A stretch of 14,645 nt of DNA from an uncultured Synergistaceae bacterium (GTDB taxonomy: Bacteria > Synergistota > Synergistia > Synergistales > Dethiosulfovibrionaceae). Shown here piece by piece: positions 7,411 through 14,616 of the stretch (positions are counted from its first letter, which is position 1; each line of letters begins with the position of its first letter). Made by a program: the position numbers and the translations under genes. The notes below the pieces were generated by a model. The model saw only the letters and a list, made by a program, of their open reading frames with translations. It ran no database searches and had not been told where the DNA came from. The stretch lies in the NCBI GenBank assembly GCA_902489135.1, contig CABTYW010000048.1:1-14645 (forward strand), in the 5' to 3' direction.

Positions 7411-8208
7411 ATGCGGATCCTTTTCATCGGCGACATCGTGGGGCGTCCGGGCCGCGAGGCCTTCGCCGCCATGCTGCCCCGCCTGCGGACGCTGAAAGGC
7501 CCCTTCGACTTTGTGATCGTCAACGGCGAAAACAGCGCCGGCGGCCGCGGAATGACCGAAAAGGTCATGAACGAGTTTTTTCGTATGGGCGTGGACGGCA
7601 TCACCTCAGGCAATCACATCTGGGACAAACGGGACATTCTGCCGGTTTTGGACAGCGAAATGCGCATCGTGCGTCCCCTCAATTACCCCGAAGGCGCCGC
7701 CGGACGGGGGGTCGCGCTTCTCAAGGGCAAAAACGGCAAGGAACTGGCCATTGTCAGCCTTCAGGGGCGAGTTTTCATGCCGCTGACGGACTGTCCTTTC
7801 CGCGCCATGGATCGCCTGCTTGAGACGCTGGGCGACGTGCCCGTTCTGGTGGACTTTCATGCCGAGGCCACCTCTGAAAAGCGCGTCATGGGATTTTATC
7901 TTGACGGCAGAGTTTCCGCCCTGCTGGGAACTCACACTCATGTGCAGACTGCCGACGAAGAAGTTTTGCCGGGCGGCACGGCCTACATCACCGACGTGGG
8001 CATGACCGGCGCCTTTAAAAGTTCCATCGGCATGACCTATGAAAGCGTGCTGCCCCGTTTTCTCACGGGGCTCCCGTCGCGCTTCGAAGTGGCCGAAGAG
8101 GACGTTCGTCTCAACGGCGTCGTGGTTGACCTCGACGACGAGGACGGGCGGGCCTGCGGCATCGAACGCCTTGCCTGCCGTTCAGGGGAACTGGACGAAC
8201 TGAGCTGA
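7411..8208 (+). CDS. ymdB: YmdB-type metallophosphoesterase (TIGR00282 family)
   Basis: A 265-residue cytosolic calcineurin-like phosphoesterase. Metal ligands of the family are visible: D8 (FIGDIVGRPGR), E40-N41 (NGENSAGG), N68-H69 (SGNHIWD), H150 (VDFHAEATSEK) and H175/H177 (GTHTHVQTADE). Homologues in Bacillus hydrolyse 2',3'-cyclic nucleotides and affect biofilm and motility decisions; the rny-ymdB gene pair is conserved. Here ymdB starts 8 bases after the rny stop with only a weak AGG as ribosome site, so it is probably translated by coupling to rny. The C-terminal tail (about residues 245-265) is acidic and variable. Family assignment is firm, but the physiological substrate in this organism is not known. 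Confidence 0.94.
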   Translation: MRILFIGDIVGRPGREAFAAMLPRLRTLKGPFDFVIVNGENSAGGRGMTEKVMNEFFRMGVDGITSGNHIWDKRDILPVLDSEMRIVRPLNYPEGAAGRGVALLKGKNGKELAIVSLQGRVFMPLTDCPFRAMDRLLETLGDVPVLVDFHAEATSEKRVMGFYLDGRVSALLGTHTHVQTADEEVLPGGTAYITDVGMTGAFKSSIGMTYESVLPRFLTGLPSRFEVAEEDVRLNGVVVDLDDEDGRACGIERLACRSGELDELS

Positions 8209-8220
8209 ACACTGACATTA

Positions 8221-8250
8221 GGGGCTGTCCTGCGCGGGCGGCCCCGTTTT
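8221..8250 (+). terminator. Terminator of rny-ymdB
   Basis: GGGGCTGTCC pairs with GGGCGGCCCC (10 pairs, two of them G-U) around a TGCGC loop, followed by G and TTTT. It starts 12 bases after the ymdB stop. The U tract is short, so read-through is possible. Confidence 0.7.
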
Positions 8251-8328
8251 CATCCGCTGTGCCGCGGCTTTTCAAAAAGAAGTTGATGACGGGATTTTTT
8301 TGAAAATTTATTTGCCATTGATGGGCGC

Positions 8329-8349
8329 TTAAACATCATCATGTTTTAA
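8329..8349. promoter_or_regulatory. Near-perfect palindrome, possible operator
   Basis: TTAAACAT and ATGTTTTAA face each other across CATC, with one extra T in the right arm. It lies in the AT-rich gap between the ymdB terminator and the NRAMP-like pseudogene. Such sites often bind transcription regulators, but no regulator gene is present in the window. The rest of 8251-8578 shows only T-rich runs and a short TTTGATCAAA palindrome at 8451-8460. Confidence 0.3.
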
Positions 8350-8505
8350 TGTTGGGCGATGAAGGTCTGTTTCACGCGCCATAAAAAATTTTGCGGGCGG
8401 TTTTGCCGTGTTTTTTGAATGGGAGCGGTTGGTGAAAGCGGCACGCTCGTTTTGATCAAAGTTTATTGGAATAAAAATTTCAATGACAGTGACAGCTGGA
8501 GTTAA

Positions 8506-8534
8506 TTTACAGGATCATGAAACAGAACGATTAT
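8506..8534 (+). promoter_or_regulatory. Weak promoter candidate for the 5-oxoprolinase operon
   Basis: TTTACA (8506-8511), a 17-base spacer and GATTAT (8529-8534) give a modest match; overlapping TATATT at 8532 is an alternative -10. It would serve the NRAMP-like pseudogene and, by read-through, pxpBCA. A promoter must exist somewhere between 8250 and 9857 because of the terminator upstream. Confidence 0.3.
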
Positions 8535-8578
8535 ATTTTTTGTTTTTATACCATCTCAAACCCGGCGAGGCGTTCGGT

Positions 8579-9783
8579 ATGGGACAGAGCAACGAAACGG
8601 GTACGCTGCACGTTTTTCTTGGGCGGCGTTTCTCATGGCGACGTCGGCCAACAGCCCGGGATTTTTGCCACAGACCGCGGTTTTCACCGGGCAGTTTCTG
8701 CCTTTCGCCGTTTTTGCCATCGCCATGACTCTTGTGGCGTCGGCGGTGGTGCGACTCAACATCGGGCGCATCATCTGCGTTTTCAATCTGCGAACTCAGA
8801 ATAGTTCCGAGAGGGTTGTCCCGGGACCGGGGCAGCTGCCGGCCTTTGCCGTGGCTCCGGGCGGACTTGCCTTTGACGTGGGAAACGTGGGCGGTGCTGC
8901 ATTGGGCGTGAATACCATGCTCGGACTGCATCAGCAGATGGGTGCCGTCGTCAGCGCCGCCATTCGGTCTTCATCTTCCTCGAATAAAGAAATAAAGCCC
9001 CTGAAAAACCGGAGATTGTTCCACTCTGCTGCGGTTTTTTTTGATGATCGTCCTGATGCTCTCCATGGCAATCAAGGCGAAGCCTCCGGTGGCGCTGGCG
9101 TTGAAGGAAACGGTGATGCCCTCCGCCGTCAGCTGGATGACCATTCTCACGCTTATCGGCGGCACGGTGGGCGGCTTCCTCTTCTTCCCGGGAGCGCACC
9201 GCCTCATTGACGCGGGCATTTCCCACGCTCAAGATGCCACGAAAAGCGCCGTCAACGGCATTGTGGTGACGTCGATTATGCGCATCCGCCTGTTTCTTGC
9301 CATCTCCGGCGTAGTGTCCGTGGCGGCCGGTCAGCCCGCTGTAGTGCTCGACGCGGGCAATCCCGCGGCCGACGCGTTCCGCCGCGGAGCCGGCGAGGTG
9401 GGCTATCGCTGTTTCGGCGTCGTGCTGTGGGCCGCGGGGTGATTTCGGCCATCGGCGCTTCCTACACGTCGGTGTCGTTCCTGCGCTCTCTGTTCGCTGC
9501 CGTTGACTGCAATGACCGCCGGTGGATGATCGGCTTTATCGTCGGTTCCGCGGGGTTCAGCGTCTTTATCGAAAAAACGGTGGCACTGCTCATTGTGGCC
9601 GGCACCATCAACGGATTGGTTTTGCCCTTGGCTCTGGGGATCCATTCTACAGGGCGCTCACAGAAAAACGTGGTGGGAGCCGTTGATCACCATCCGCTGT
9701 GGCTTGCGGGCGCGGAATGGGGTGTGGCGGCCTTTACGCTGTGGACGGGCGCCAAGGCTCTGCCGGGCCTTATGAAAATTTTC
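8579..9783 (+). pseudogene. Decayed NRAMP-family (YcsG-like) permease
   Basis: Three reading frames carry consecutive pieces of one multi-spanning permease of the NRAMP-like group that accompanies 5-oxoprolinase genes (ycsG in Bacillus). ATG 8579 (GAGG 9 bases upstream) opens MGQSNETGTLHVF. After a lost G near 8620 the frame becomes WAAFLMATSA...LPQTAVFT...RLNIGRII and GGLAFDVGNVGGAALGVN up to 8964. A base is then missing near 8965 (next VFIFLE) and TAA stands at 8985. A T is missing in the T-run 9035-9042, after which LMIVLML, TLIGGTVGG, GAHRLIDAGI and SAVNGIVVTSIMR follow. A G is lost in the run 9436-9439, then GASYTSVSFLRSL, LLIVAGTINGLVLPLALGI and HHPLWL are read. The last frame lacks its own stop before pxpB. 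Conserved positions are also substituted (SANSPGF where a GPGF motif is expected). Several small lesions plus a nonsense codon argue for true decay over a single sequencing error. Confidence 0.82.
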
Positions 9784-9842
9784 CCGTCAAGTGCACGAAA
9801 GACAGGTCGCAGCGTCAGTGCGCCCTGTGGCTCATCTCACGC

Positions 9843-9849
9843 AAGGAGG
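9843..9849 (+). promoter_or_regulatory. Ribosome binding site that decides the pxpB start
   Basis: AAGGAGG lies 7 bases before ATG 9857. The open frame extends upstream to 9791, but that part overlaps the pseudogene tail and has no ribosome site, so 9857 is chosen. Confidence 0.85.
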
Positions 9850-9856
9850 CGGTTTT

Positions 9857-10588
9857 ATGGAAGCGAAGATATTGCCCGCCGGCGAAACTTGCCTTTTCGT
9901 CGACTTCGGCGAGGTGATCGACCTAGAGGTGAACGCGCGGGTGCAGTCGCTGATGCGGGCGCTGGCCGACCGGCCCTTCGGCGGCATGAAAGAGCTCGTC
10001 CCTACCTATCGCTCGCTGTCGGTCTATTTTGACCCTGTAACGGTCAATCTGCCGGCGCTGCGCACGCGGCTCGGCGAAGAGCTGAATAAACCCTTTGATG
10101 CGGCGCAGGTCGGCGGCAGAGAGGTGCGAGTTCCCGTCGCTTTCGGCGGTGAATTCGGCCCCGATCTGGGGGAGGTGGCGGGGCATACGGGGCTGACGGA
10201 AGACGAAGTGGTGAGGCGTTACTGCAATTCACCGCTGTACTGCTATATGAACGGATTTACGCCGGGTTTTCCCTATTTGGGCGGCATGGACCAATCGCTG
10301 ACCACGCCGCGGCTGAAAACGCCGCGCGAGGTCATTCCCGCCAACAGCGTCGCCATCGGCGGCGCTCAGGCCGGTGCTTATTCCGTTGCCGGCCCCGGCG
10401 GCTGGCGCATCATCGGCCGCGTGCCCTACGACCTTTACGATCCGCAACGCCGCCCGGCGGTGGCCATTGCCTCGGGACTGTGGGTGAAGTTCTATGCGGT
10501 GACCAAAGAGCGCTATGCCGAAATTCAGGCGCAGATGAAAAGCGGAGCGTACCGCATTGAATATGCCGAAAGGGAGGTCGGGGCATGA
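9857..10588 (+). CDS. pxpB: 5-oxoprolinase subunit B (KipI/PxpB family)
   Basis: A 243-residue protein of the KipI family (carboxyltransferase-like subunit C/D type). PxpB and PxpC form a complex that, with PxpA, hydrolyses 5-oxo-L-proline to L-glutamate with ATP. Landmarks are GGMKELVPTYRSLSVYFDP at 42-60, GFTPGFPYLGGMD at 133-145, TPRLKTPREVIPANSVAIGGAQ at 150-171, and GPGGWRIIGRVP at 179-190. These are the conserved blocks of the cyclophilin-like domain. The Bacillus homologue was first described as the KinA inhibitor KipI, but no sporulation link is expected here. Length is normal and all conserved blocks are intact, in contrast to the decayed permease just upstream. It overlaps pxpC by ATGA. 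Confidence 0.95.
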   Translation: MEAKILPAGETCLFVDFGEVIDLEVNARVQSLMRALADRPFGGMKELVPTYRSLSVYFDPVTVNLPALRTRLGEELNKPFDAAQVGGREVRVPVAFGGEFGPDLGEVAGHTGLTEDEVVRRYCNSPLYCYMNGFTPGFPYLGGMDQSLTTPRLKTPREVIPANSVAIGGAQAGAYSVAGPGGWRIIGRVPYDLYDPQRRPAVAIASGLWVKFYAVTKERYAEIQAQMKSGAYRIEYAEREVGA

Positions 10589-11646
10589 AACTGATCGTCG
10601 AACGTGCCGGCGCCCTCACGACGGTGCAGGATCTCGGGCGCTGGGGACATCAGGCTCTGGGAATGCCCGTCAGCGGTGCCATGGATGCACCGGCGCTGAT
10701 GCGCGGCAACCTCCTGCTGGGCAACTCCGTGGGAGCTGCGGCGCTGGAGGTGACGGTCATGGGGCCTGTTATCGGTTTTGAGGGCGAAGGCTGTATCGCC
10801 GTTGCAGGCGGCGATCTGAGCCCCAAACTCAATGGCCGGGCGCTGCCGCAATGGACGGCCGTCGCAGTGAAAAGCGGCGACCGGCTGAGTTTCGGTGTCC
10901 CCGTTGGGCGGGGCTGCCGCGCCTACCTCTGCGTCGGCGGCGGCATTGACGTTCCGCTTGTCATGGGCAGCCGCAGCACCTATATGAGAGCGAAAATCGG
11001 CGGCTTCGAGGGGCGAAAGCTCAAGGACGGCGACGTTCTGTCCGCCGGGACGCCCTGGCCCTTGTGGCGCAGAGTCGTGGGAACCGTCTGCCCCAAAGAG
11101 TTGCGTCCCCAATACGGCGACGCGCCGCTGCGTGCCGTGCCCGGGCCGCAGGACGCCTACGTTGCTCCCGAGGGGCTGGAGACGTTCTTCAAGGTCGAAT
11201 ATACCCTTTCGCCTTCCGCCGACCGCATGGGCTGCCGCCTTGAAGGCGACGGGGTCATCCGTCACGTGAAGGGCCCCGACATCGTTTCCGACGGAATTCC
11301 CATGGGCGCCGTTCAGGTGCCCGGTTCGGGGTTGCCCATTGTGATGATGGCCGACCGCCAAACCACCGGCGGCTACGTGAAAATTGCCGTAGTGCACGCC
11401 CTCGACGTGGCGCGCCTGGCGCAGAAAATGCCGGGAGACAAAGTCCGTTTTGCGCGCATCAGCGTGGAAGAGGGCATGGAACTCTCGCGGGCCGAGGCGG
11501 CACAGGTGGAAAAGCTACGCCTTATGGTTCAACATGCCGCGGCCCGGGCTCCCCGTACGCCGACGTCACGGGCGGCGCGTTTTGGAGCGATGAAACTCAG
11601 CGTGGACGGAAAAAATTATGCCGTGACGTGGGAACGTTTGGATTGA
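10585..11646 (+). CDS. pxpC: 5-oxoprolinase subunit C (KipA/PxpC family, biotin-dependent carboxyltransferase-like)
   Basis: A 353-residue protein with the expected family length. Blocks seen are GALTTVQDLGRWGHQALGMPVSGAMD at 9-34, followed by MRGNLLLGN; GGGIDVPLVMGSRSTYMRAKIGGFEGRKLKDGD at about 113-145; and SDGIPMGAVQVPGSGLPIVMMADRQTTGGYVKIA at about 234-268. PxpC partners PxpB in the ATP-dependent opening of 5-oxoproline. A GGGAGGT ribosome site lies about 8 bases before the ATG, which overlaps the pxpB stop. The C-terminal 40 residues (after about 315) are variable and Ala/Arg rich. Related domains occur in urea amidolyase, but the neighbours fix the 5-oxoprolinase role. Confidence 0.95.
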   Translation: MKLIVERAGALTTVQDLGRWGHQALGMPVSGAMDAPALMRGNLLLGNSVGAAALEVTVMGPVIGFEGEGCIAVAGGDLSPKLNGRALPQWTAVAVKSGDRLSFGVPVGRGCRAYLCVGGGIDVPLVMGSRSTYMRAKIGGFEGRKLKDGDVLSAGTPWPLWRRVVGTVCPKELRPQYGDAPLRAVPGPQDAYVAPEGLETFFKVEYTLSPSADRMGCRLEGDGVIRHVKGPDIVSDGIPMGAVQVPGSGLPIVMMADRQTTGGYVKIAVVHALDVARLAQKMPGDKVRFARISVEEGMELSRAEAAQVEKLRLMVQHAAARAPRTPTSRAARFGAMKLSVDGKNYAVTWERLD

Positions 11647-11664
11647 TCCGAGGAGGAACAGGAC

Positions 11665-12432
11665 ATGACCTATCGTGTGGACTTAAACAGCGATCTTGGA
11701 GAGAGTTACGGTGCGTGGAAAATGGGACGGGACAGCGACGTGCTGACCTTCGTCTCGTCGGCCAACGTGGCTTGCGGCTTTCATGCGGGCGATGCCTGCG
11801 TGATGCGCGCCACAGTGGAGGCGGCGAAGAAAGCCGGCGTGGCCGTGGGAGCTCACCCGGCCTATCCCGATTTAGTGGGCTTTGGCCGTCGCGGCATGGC
11901 CTGCAAGCCCGATGAACTTTATTCCTACACGCTGTACCAGATCGGCGCACTGCGCGCCTTTTGCAAGGCACAAGGCATGAAACTCCAGCACGTCAAACCT
12001 CACGGCGCCATGTACAACAGCGCGGCGAAAAAAATGGAAGAGGCCGAAGCCATCGCTCAGGCCGTCAAGGACGCCGGAAATTTGATCCTGATGGGACTTG
12101 CAGGGTCTAAATTTGATGAAGCCGCGGCGAAAATCGGCGTTCCCTATGCCGCCGAGGCCTTCGCCGATCGCGGCTATATGCCCGACGGAACTCTGGTGCC
12201 CCGTAGCATGGAAGGCGCCTTTGTCCGCGACGTCGAAGCGGCCGCCGAGCGGGTGATCCGCATGGTCAAAGAGGGCGTCGTCGAGGCCGTTGACGGCACA
12301 GTCGTGAAACTTCATCCCCACTCCATTTGCCTTCACGGCGATTCTCCGACGGCGGTTCAAATGGCTCGGACTTTGAGAGCGCGCCTTATTGAAGCGGACA
12401 TTGAAATCCTGCCGCTGGCGCAAATCGTCTAA
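11665..12432 (+). CDS. pxpA: 5-oxoprolinase subunit A (LamB/YcsF family)
   Basis: A 255-residue protein of the LamB/YcsF family, the subunit thought to carry out the hydrolytic part of 5-oxoproline cleavage. Motifs in order are VDLNSDLGES at 5-14, SANVACGFHAGD at 32-43, GAHPAYPDLVGFGRR at 62-76, HVKPHGAMYN at 109-118, EAFADRGYMPDGTLVPRS near 166-183, and LHPHSICLHGDSP near 226-240. Conserved Asp, His and Glu residues of the family's metal/catalytic pocket are all present. AGGAGG at 11651-11656 lies 8 bases before the ATG. The gene is last in the operon, 18 bases after pxpC, and ends 50 bases before the strong terminator. With pxpB and pxpC it lets the cell recycle or use pyroglutamate as glutamate. 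Confidence 0.96.
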   Translation: MTYRVDLNSDLGESYGAWKMGRDSDVLTFVSSANVACGFHAGDACVMRATVEAAKKAGVAVGAHPAYPDLVGFGRRGMACKPDELYSYTLYQIGALRAFCKAQGMKLQHVKPHGAMYNSAAKKMEEAEAIAQAVKDAGNLILMGLAGSKFDEAAAKIGVPYAAEAFADRGYMPDGTLVPRSMEGAFVRDVEAAAERVIRMVKEGVVEAVDGTVVKLHPHSICLHGDSPTAVQMARTLRARLIEADIEILPLAQIV

Positions 12433-12482
12433 GTTTTTGAATACCTCTGGCGGCGGGGCACGGCACTTCTCCGACCTTCCGT

Positions 12483-12525
12483 AAAAAAGGCCCGCAAAGC
12501 GACCATCGCTTTGCGGGCCTTTTTT
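12483..12525 (+). terminator. Strong rho-independent terminator after pxpA
   Basis: The 14-base arms GGCCCGCAAAGCGA (12489-12502) and TCGCTTTGCGGGCC (12506-12519) are perfectly complementary around a CCA loop. The AAAAAA before and TTTTTT after extend the pairing to 20 base pairs. The symmetry means it could also terminate reverse-strand transcription. Confidence 0.95.
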
Positions 12526-13047
12526 GTCAATTGCCTGGGCGCTGCGGGGACAATGCGCTTGAAACTATGGAAAAAAGCTTGAAGCTCTGAAGAACGCTTT
12601 TTGCTTTTCACTCCGGCTAACCCCGACGGGTTGAGCCGAAGCCGACCGACAACCGCACCGCAAAAAACCGCGAGGCATTTCGTAATGGCGAACACGGCCG
12701 ATAACTTCTCAAGCCCCACACCGCCGAATTTCTCGACGTTGGAGGTGGCGAACACGGTCGATACCCCCGCGGCACCTTCCACAGGGAACTGCCAATATCA
12801 TAAAGTGGTTGCGCCGAAATTTCGACGTCAGACTATTTCCCGTCAAATCGCCGTGGATGCTGGCGAGATGGCAAGAACGTGACGGGTCCGCAAAGGCATC
12901 GAGATACTCCCGGCATCCCTCTGCCTGAACCATGCTTACATGTGTTGCCGCGTCCACTTTTTCGGACAGGGATATGGGCATGACGAAGCCCTTGTTCGTG
13001 AAGCATAAAAATATATTTATAGAAAAAATTGTGAATTTATAAAAAAA
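12526..13047. other. Spacer without a recognisable gene
   Basis: About 520 bases hold only short unconvincing frames on both strands: one forward (12601-12882, no ribosome site, low-complexity composition) and two reverse (12429-12782, which runs through the terminator, and 12709-12981). None resembles a family I know. The left two-thirds is GC-rich and carries a short direct repeat; the last 50 bases are very AT-rich and probably help the downstream promoter. It may be a decayed gene or a genome-specific intergenic repeat. Confidence 0.55.
12687..12763. repeat. Short direct repeat with 60-base period
   Basis: GGCGAACACGG(C/T)CGATA occurs at 12687-12703 and again at 12747-12763, identical in 16 of 17 bases and exactly 60 bases apart. 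The sequence before each copy is also loosely similar (ACCGC...ATTTC). This suggests two copies of a diverged 60-base unit. Confidence 0.6.
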
Positions 13048-13076
13048 CTTTTTTTTGCGATGGAGCGAATTATAAT
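13048..13076 (+). promoter_or_regulatory. Promoter of the FliB-like gene
   Basis: A perfect TATAAT (13071-13076) lies 31 bases before the ATG. The -35 position at 17-base spacing holds only CTTTTT, but a long A/T tract upstream (about 13006-13056) could act as an UP element. Confidence 0.6.
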
Positions 13077-13106
13077 AGCCCTACTCTATTCAGAGAGGTT
13101 GATGTG

Positions 13107-14189
13107 ATGGCAGAAAAACAGAACATGACTGTTCCCGAATATTATCCGAAATTTCAGTGCAAGTGCGGAAGCTGCCGAAGCTGTTGTTGTGCAGGGTGGG
13201 GCGTCAGCATCTCACGAGACGACTATTTTCGCCTTGAGTCAGTGCAGTGTTCCGCGTCGCTGCGGCGGCGCCTTGACCGCGCCTTTTTCCTGCTGCCCGA
13301 TGCCACCCCCGAACGCTATGCCGGTCTCAGTCACGACTGGTCCGGAAGGTGCTGGCTTCAAAGAGAAGACGGCTTCTGCGCGCTCCAGCGCACCTGCGGC
13401 GAAGCGGCGCTGCCAGCGGTGTGCCGGCTTTATCCCCGTCGATATCGAAGGGACTTTCGTCGGGAATGTTCCTGCGCCAACAGCTGCGAGAGAACGTTGG
13501 AACTGCTTCTGGAACTGCAGGCCCCGCTGAGATTTATCACCGTGGAGCTTCCACCCTCGTGGCCTGACAGCCCGCTGGAAGTTTTCGATGAGCAGTGCCG
13601 CAAAAACTATGAGGTCCGACTCCGCATCCTGACACTGCTTCAAGATCGGCGCTTCTCCCTGACGGAACGGCTTTCCAACCTGCTTCACCTCGCAAAGCTT
13701 TTCCCTTCCGACGAAGACGACCCCGCCGCTTCACTGCGCCTTTGCGTTTTGCTCCTGAAACGCCTGGCAGTCAACAGCAGAAGTTTGAGCGATTACCTCG
13801 GCGCCGCGTCACAGCTTTACGGCATCGCTTTTGACGAAGGTCCGTTGAATGTGCTGCCGGAAACACTGGGATCTGCCGTGTGTGCCTTTCGTGAGCATGA
13901 GAGGCAGTTCAAAGAGCGATTTCCGCAATGGCCCGTCTTTGCAGAACACATGATGGTAAATCACGCCTGCTTCGACAGCCTTGAGCTTGTCAACTCCGCA
14001 GAATCTCTGCGCGACAGACTGATTTCCTATCGAGCCGCCTACACCCTGCTGCAGTTCCTCGCCGTCGCATGGACACAAACGCACAAAAGCACCGAGGCCC
14101 TAGTGGACGTCTGCGCCGCAGTCTTTCGCTTTGTTGAGCACAGCGGCTTCAGACGAAATGCGCCCATTGTCCTCCGCCGGGCGGGATGA
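13107..14189 (+). CDS. FliB-family protein (flagellin lysine-N-methylase-like, Cys-cluster)
   Basis: A 360-residue protein. The N-terminus VPEYYPKFQCKCGSCRSCCCAGWGVSI carries the Cys cluster of this family (Cys 18, 20, 23, 26, 27, 28). It is followed by GRCWLQREDGFCALQRTCGEAALPAVCRLYPRRYRRDF and CSCANSCERT, the further conserved Cys/Arg block. Members are usually annotated as flagellin lysine-N-methylase after Salmonella FliB and probably bind a metal or Fe-S centre. No flagellar gene is in this window, so the substrate is open. The C-terminal half is helical and poorly conserved. ATG 13107 is chosen because AGAGAGG ends 8 bases upstream; GTG 13104 is an adjacent alternative. It is monocistronic, with its own promoter and several hairpins after it. 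Confidence 0.8.
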   Translation: MAEKQNMTVPEYYPKFQCKCGSCRSCCCAGWGVSISRDDYFRLESVQCSASLRRRLDRAFFLLPDATPERYAGLSHDWSGRCWLQREDGFCALQRTCGEAALPAVCRLYPRRYRRDFRRECSCANSCERTLELLLELQAPLRFITVELPPSWPDSPLEVFDEQCRKNYEVRLRILTLLQDRRFSLTERLSNLLHLAKLFPSDEDDPAASLRLCVLLLKRLAVNSRSLSDYLGAASQLYGIAFDEGPLNVLPETLGSAVCAFREHERQFKERFPQWPVFAEHMMVNHACFDSLELVNSAESLRDRLISYRAAYTLLQFLAVAWTQTHKSTEALVDVCAAVFRFVEHSGFRRNAPIVLRRAG

Positions 14190-14243
14190 ACAGCTCTTGC
14201 TCTCTTCTTGCTGAAAACGTCTGCGGTGAGAGAGAATAAAAGA

Positions 14244-14260
14244 GGAAAGGGCCCCTTTCC
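14244..14260. other. GC-rich hairpin downstream of the FliB-like gene
   Basis: GGAAAGG and CCTTTCC are perfect arms around GCC. No U tract follows, so it is not a standard terminator; it may protect the 3' end of the mRNA or be incidental. Confidence 0.45.
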
Positions 14261-14324
14261 GGCGATCGCAAGAGATTGAACCTCAACGGCCTTCTCCTCA
14301 GCCGTGGAAAATCCCTCTTTGAAT

Positions 14325-14343
14325 GACTGAAAAATCAGTCTTT
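14325..14343 (+). terminator. Weak terminator candidate before the rRNA promoters
   Basis: GACTGA-AAAA-TCAGTC is a perfect 6-base-pair stem-loop followed by TTT only. It is the last hairpin before the rRNA promoter region. The short stem and U tract make termination uncertain. Confidence 0.35.
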
Positions 14344-14399
14344 GCAAAGAACAAGCGAGAGCAACCCAACGGCGAAAGCCGGGAAAAGAGTAAGGAGAA

Positions 14400-14427
14400 T
14401 TGTCTAAAACACATACAATTAGATAAT
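14400..14427 (+). promoter_or_regulatory. Upstream rRNA promoter candidate
   Basis: TTGTCT (14400-14405), a 16-base spacer and GATAAT (14422-14427) lie in AT-rich DNA about 190 bases before 16S. An inverted repeat AATTGT (14398-14403)/ACAATT (14415-14420) overlaps the -35 box and the spacer. Confidence 0.5.
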
Positions 14428-14458
14428 GTAAATGAAAAGTAAAATCTAAAAGAAGATA

Positions 14459-14487
14459 TGGACAAATTCAGCGTGCTGATGTATGAT
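14459..14487 (+). promoter_or_regulatory. Downstream rRNA promoter candidate
   Basis: TGGACA (14459-14464), a 17-base spacer and TATGAT (14482-14487) each match the sigma70 consensus at 5 of 6 positions. Transcription would start near 14494, about 120 bases before the mature 16S. The palindrome GTATGA-TACT-TCATAC (14481-14496) covers the -10 box and start site. Confidence 0.6.
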
Positions 14488-14493
14488 ACTTCA

Positions 14494-14616
14494 TACGCCA
14501 GACAGAATGACAGTACGTTTGTCCATCCGATCTGGCTCGCACCTAGACAACTGAAGAAGATGAAAAGAGAGAAAGCCAAGCGAGTAAGGACGAGCCCAAA
14601 GAGGTCGAAGAATAAT
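14494..14616 (+). other. Pre-rRNA leader
   Basis: This stretch lies between the inferred transcription start and the 16S 5' end. It is purine-rich near its end (GAAGAAGATGAAAAGAGAGAAAG) and has no open frame with a ribosome site. I see no clear boxA antitermination match. Its processing partner would lie after the 16S gene, outside the window. Confidence 0.55.

Noticed and set aside
8635..9210. A separate 191-residue membrane protein
   Set aside because: It is the middle fragment of the broken NRAMP-like permease; after 8964 it leaves the permease frame and becomes low-complexity Ser/Lys sequence.
9427..10032. One 201-codon protein running from the permease tail into pxpB
   Set aside because: Only the first 118 or so codons match the permease; the rest is pxpB read in the wrong frame after the natural stop was lost.
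10525..11397. A 290-codon reverse-strand frame across pxpC
   Set aside because: It is the shadow of intact pxpC with no ribosome site or recognisable domain.
12687..12763. Possible CRISPR array
   Set aside because: There are only two imperfect 17-base copies, no further units at the 60-base period, and no cas gene in the window.
12709..12981. Small reverse-strand protein of 90 residues
   Set aside because: It has no clear ribosome site and no family I recognise, and its end runs through the repeat region; kept only as part of the spacer description.
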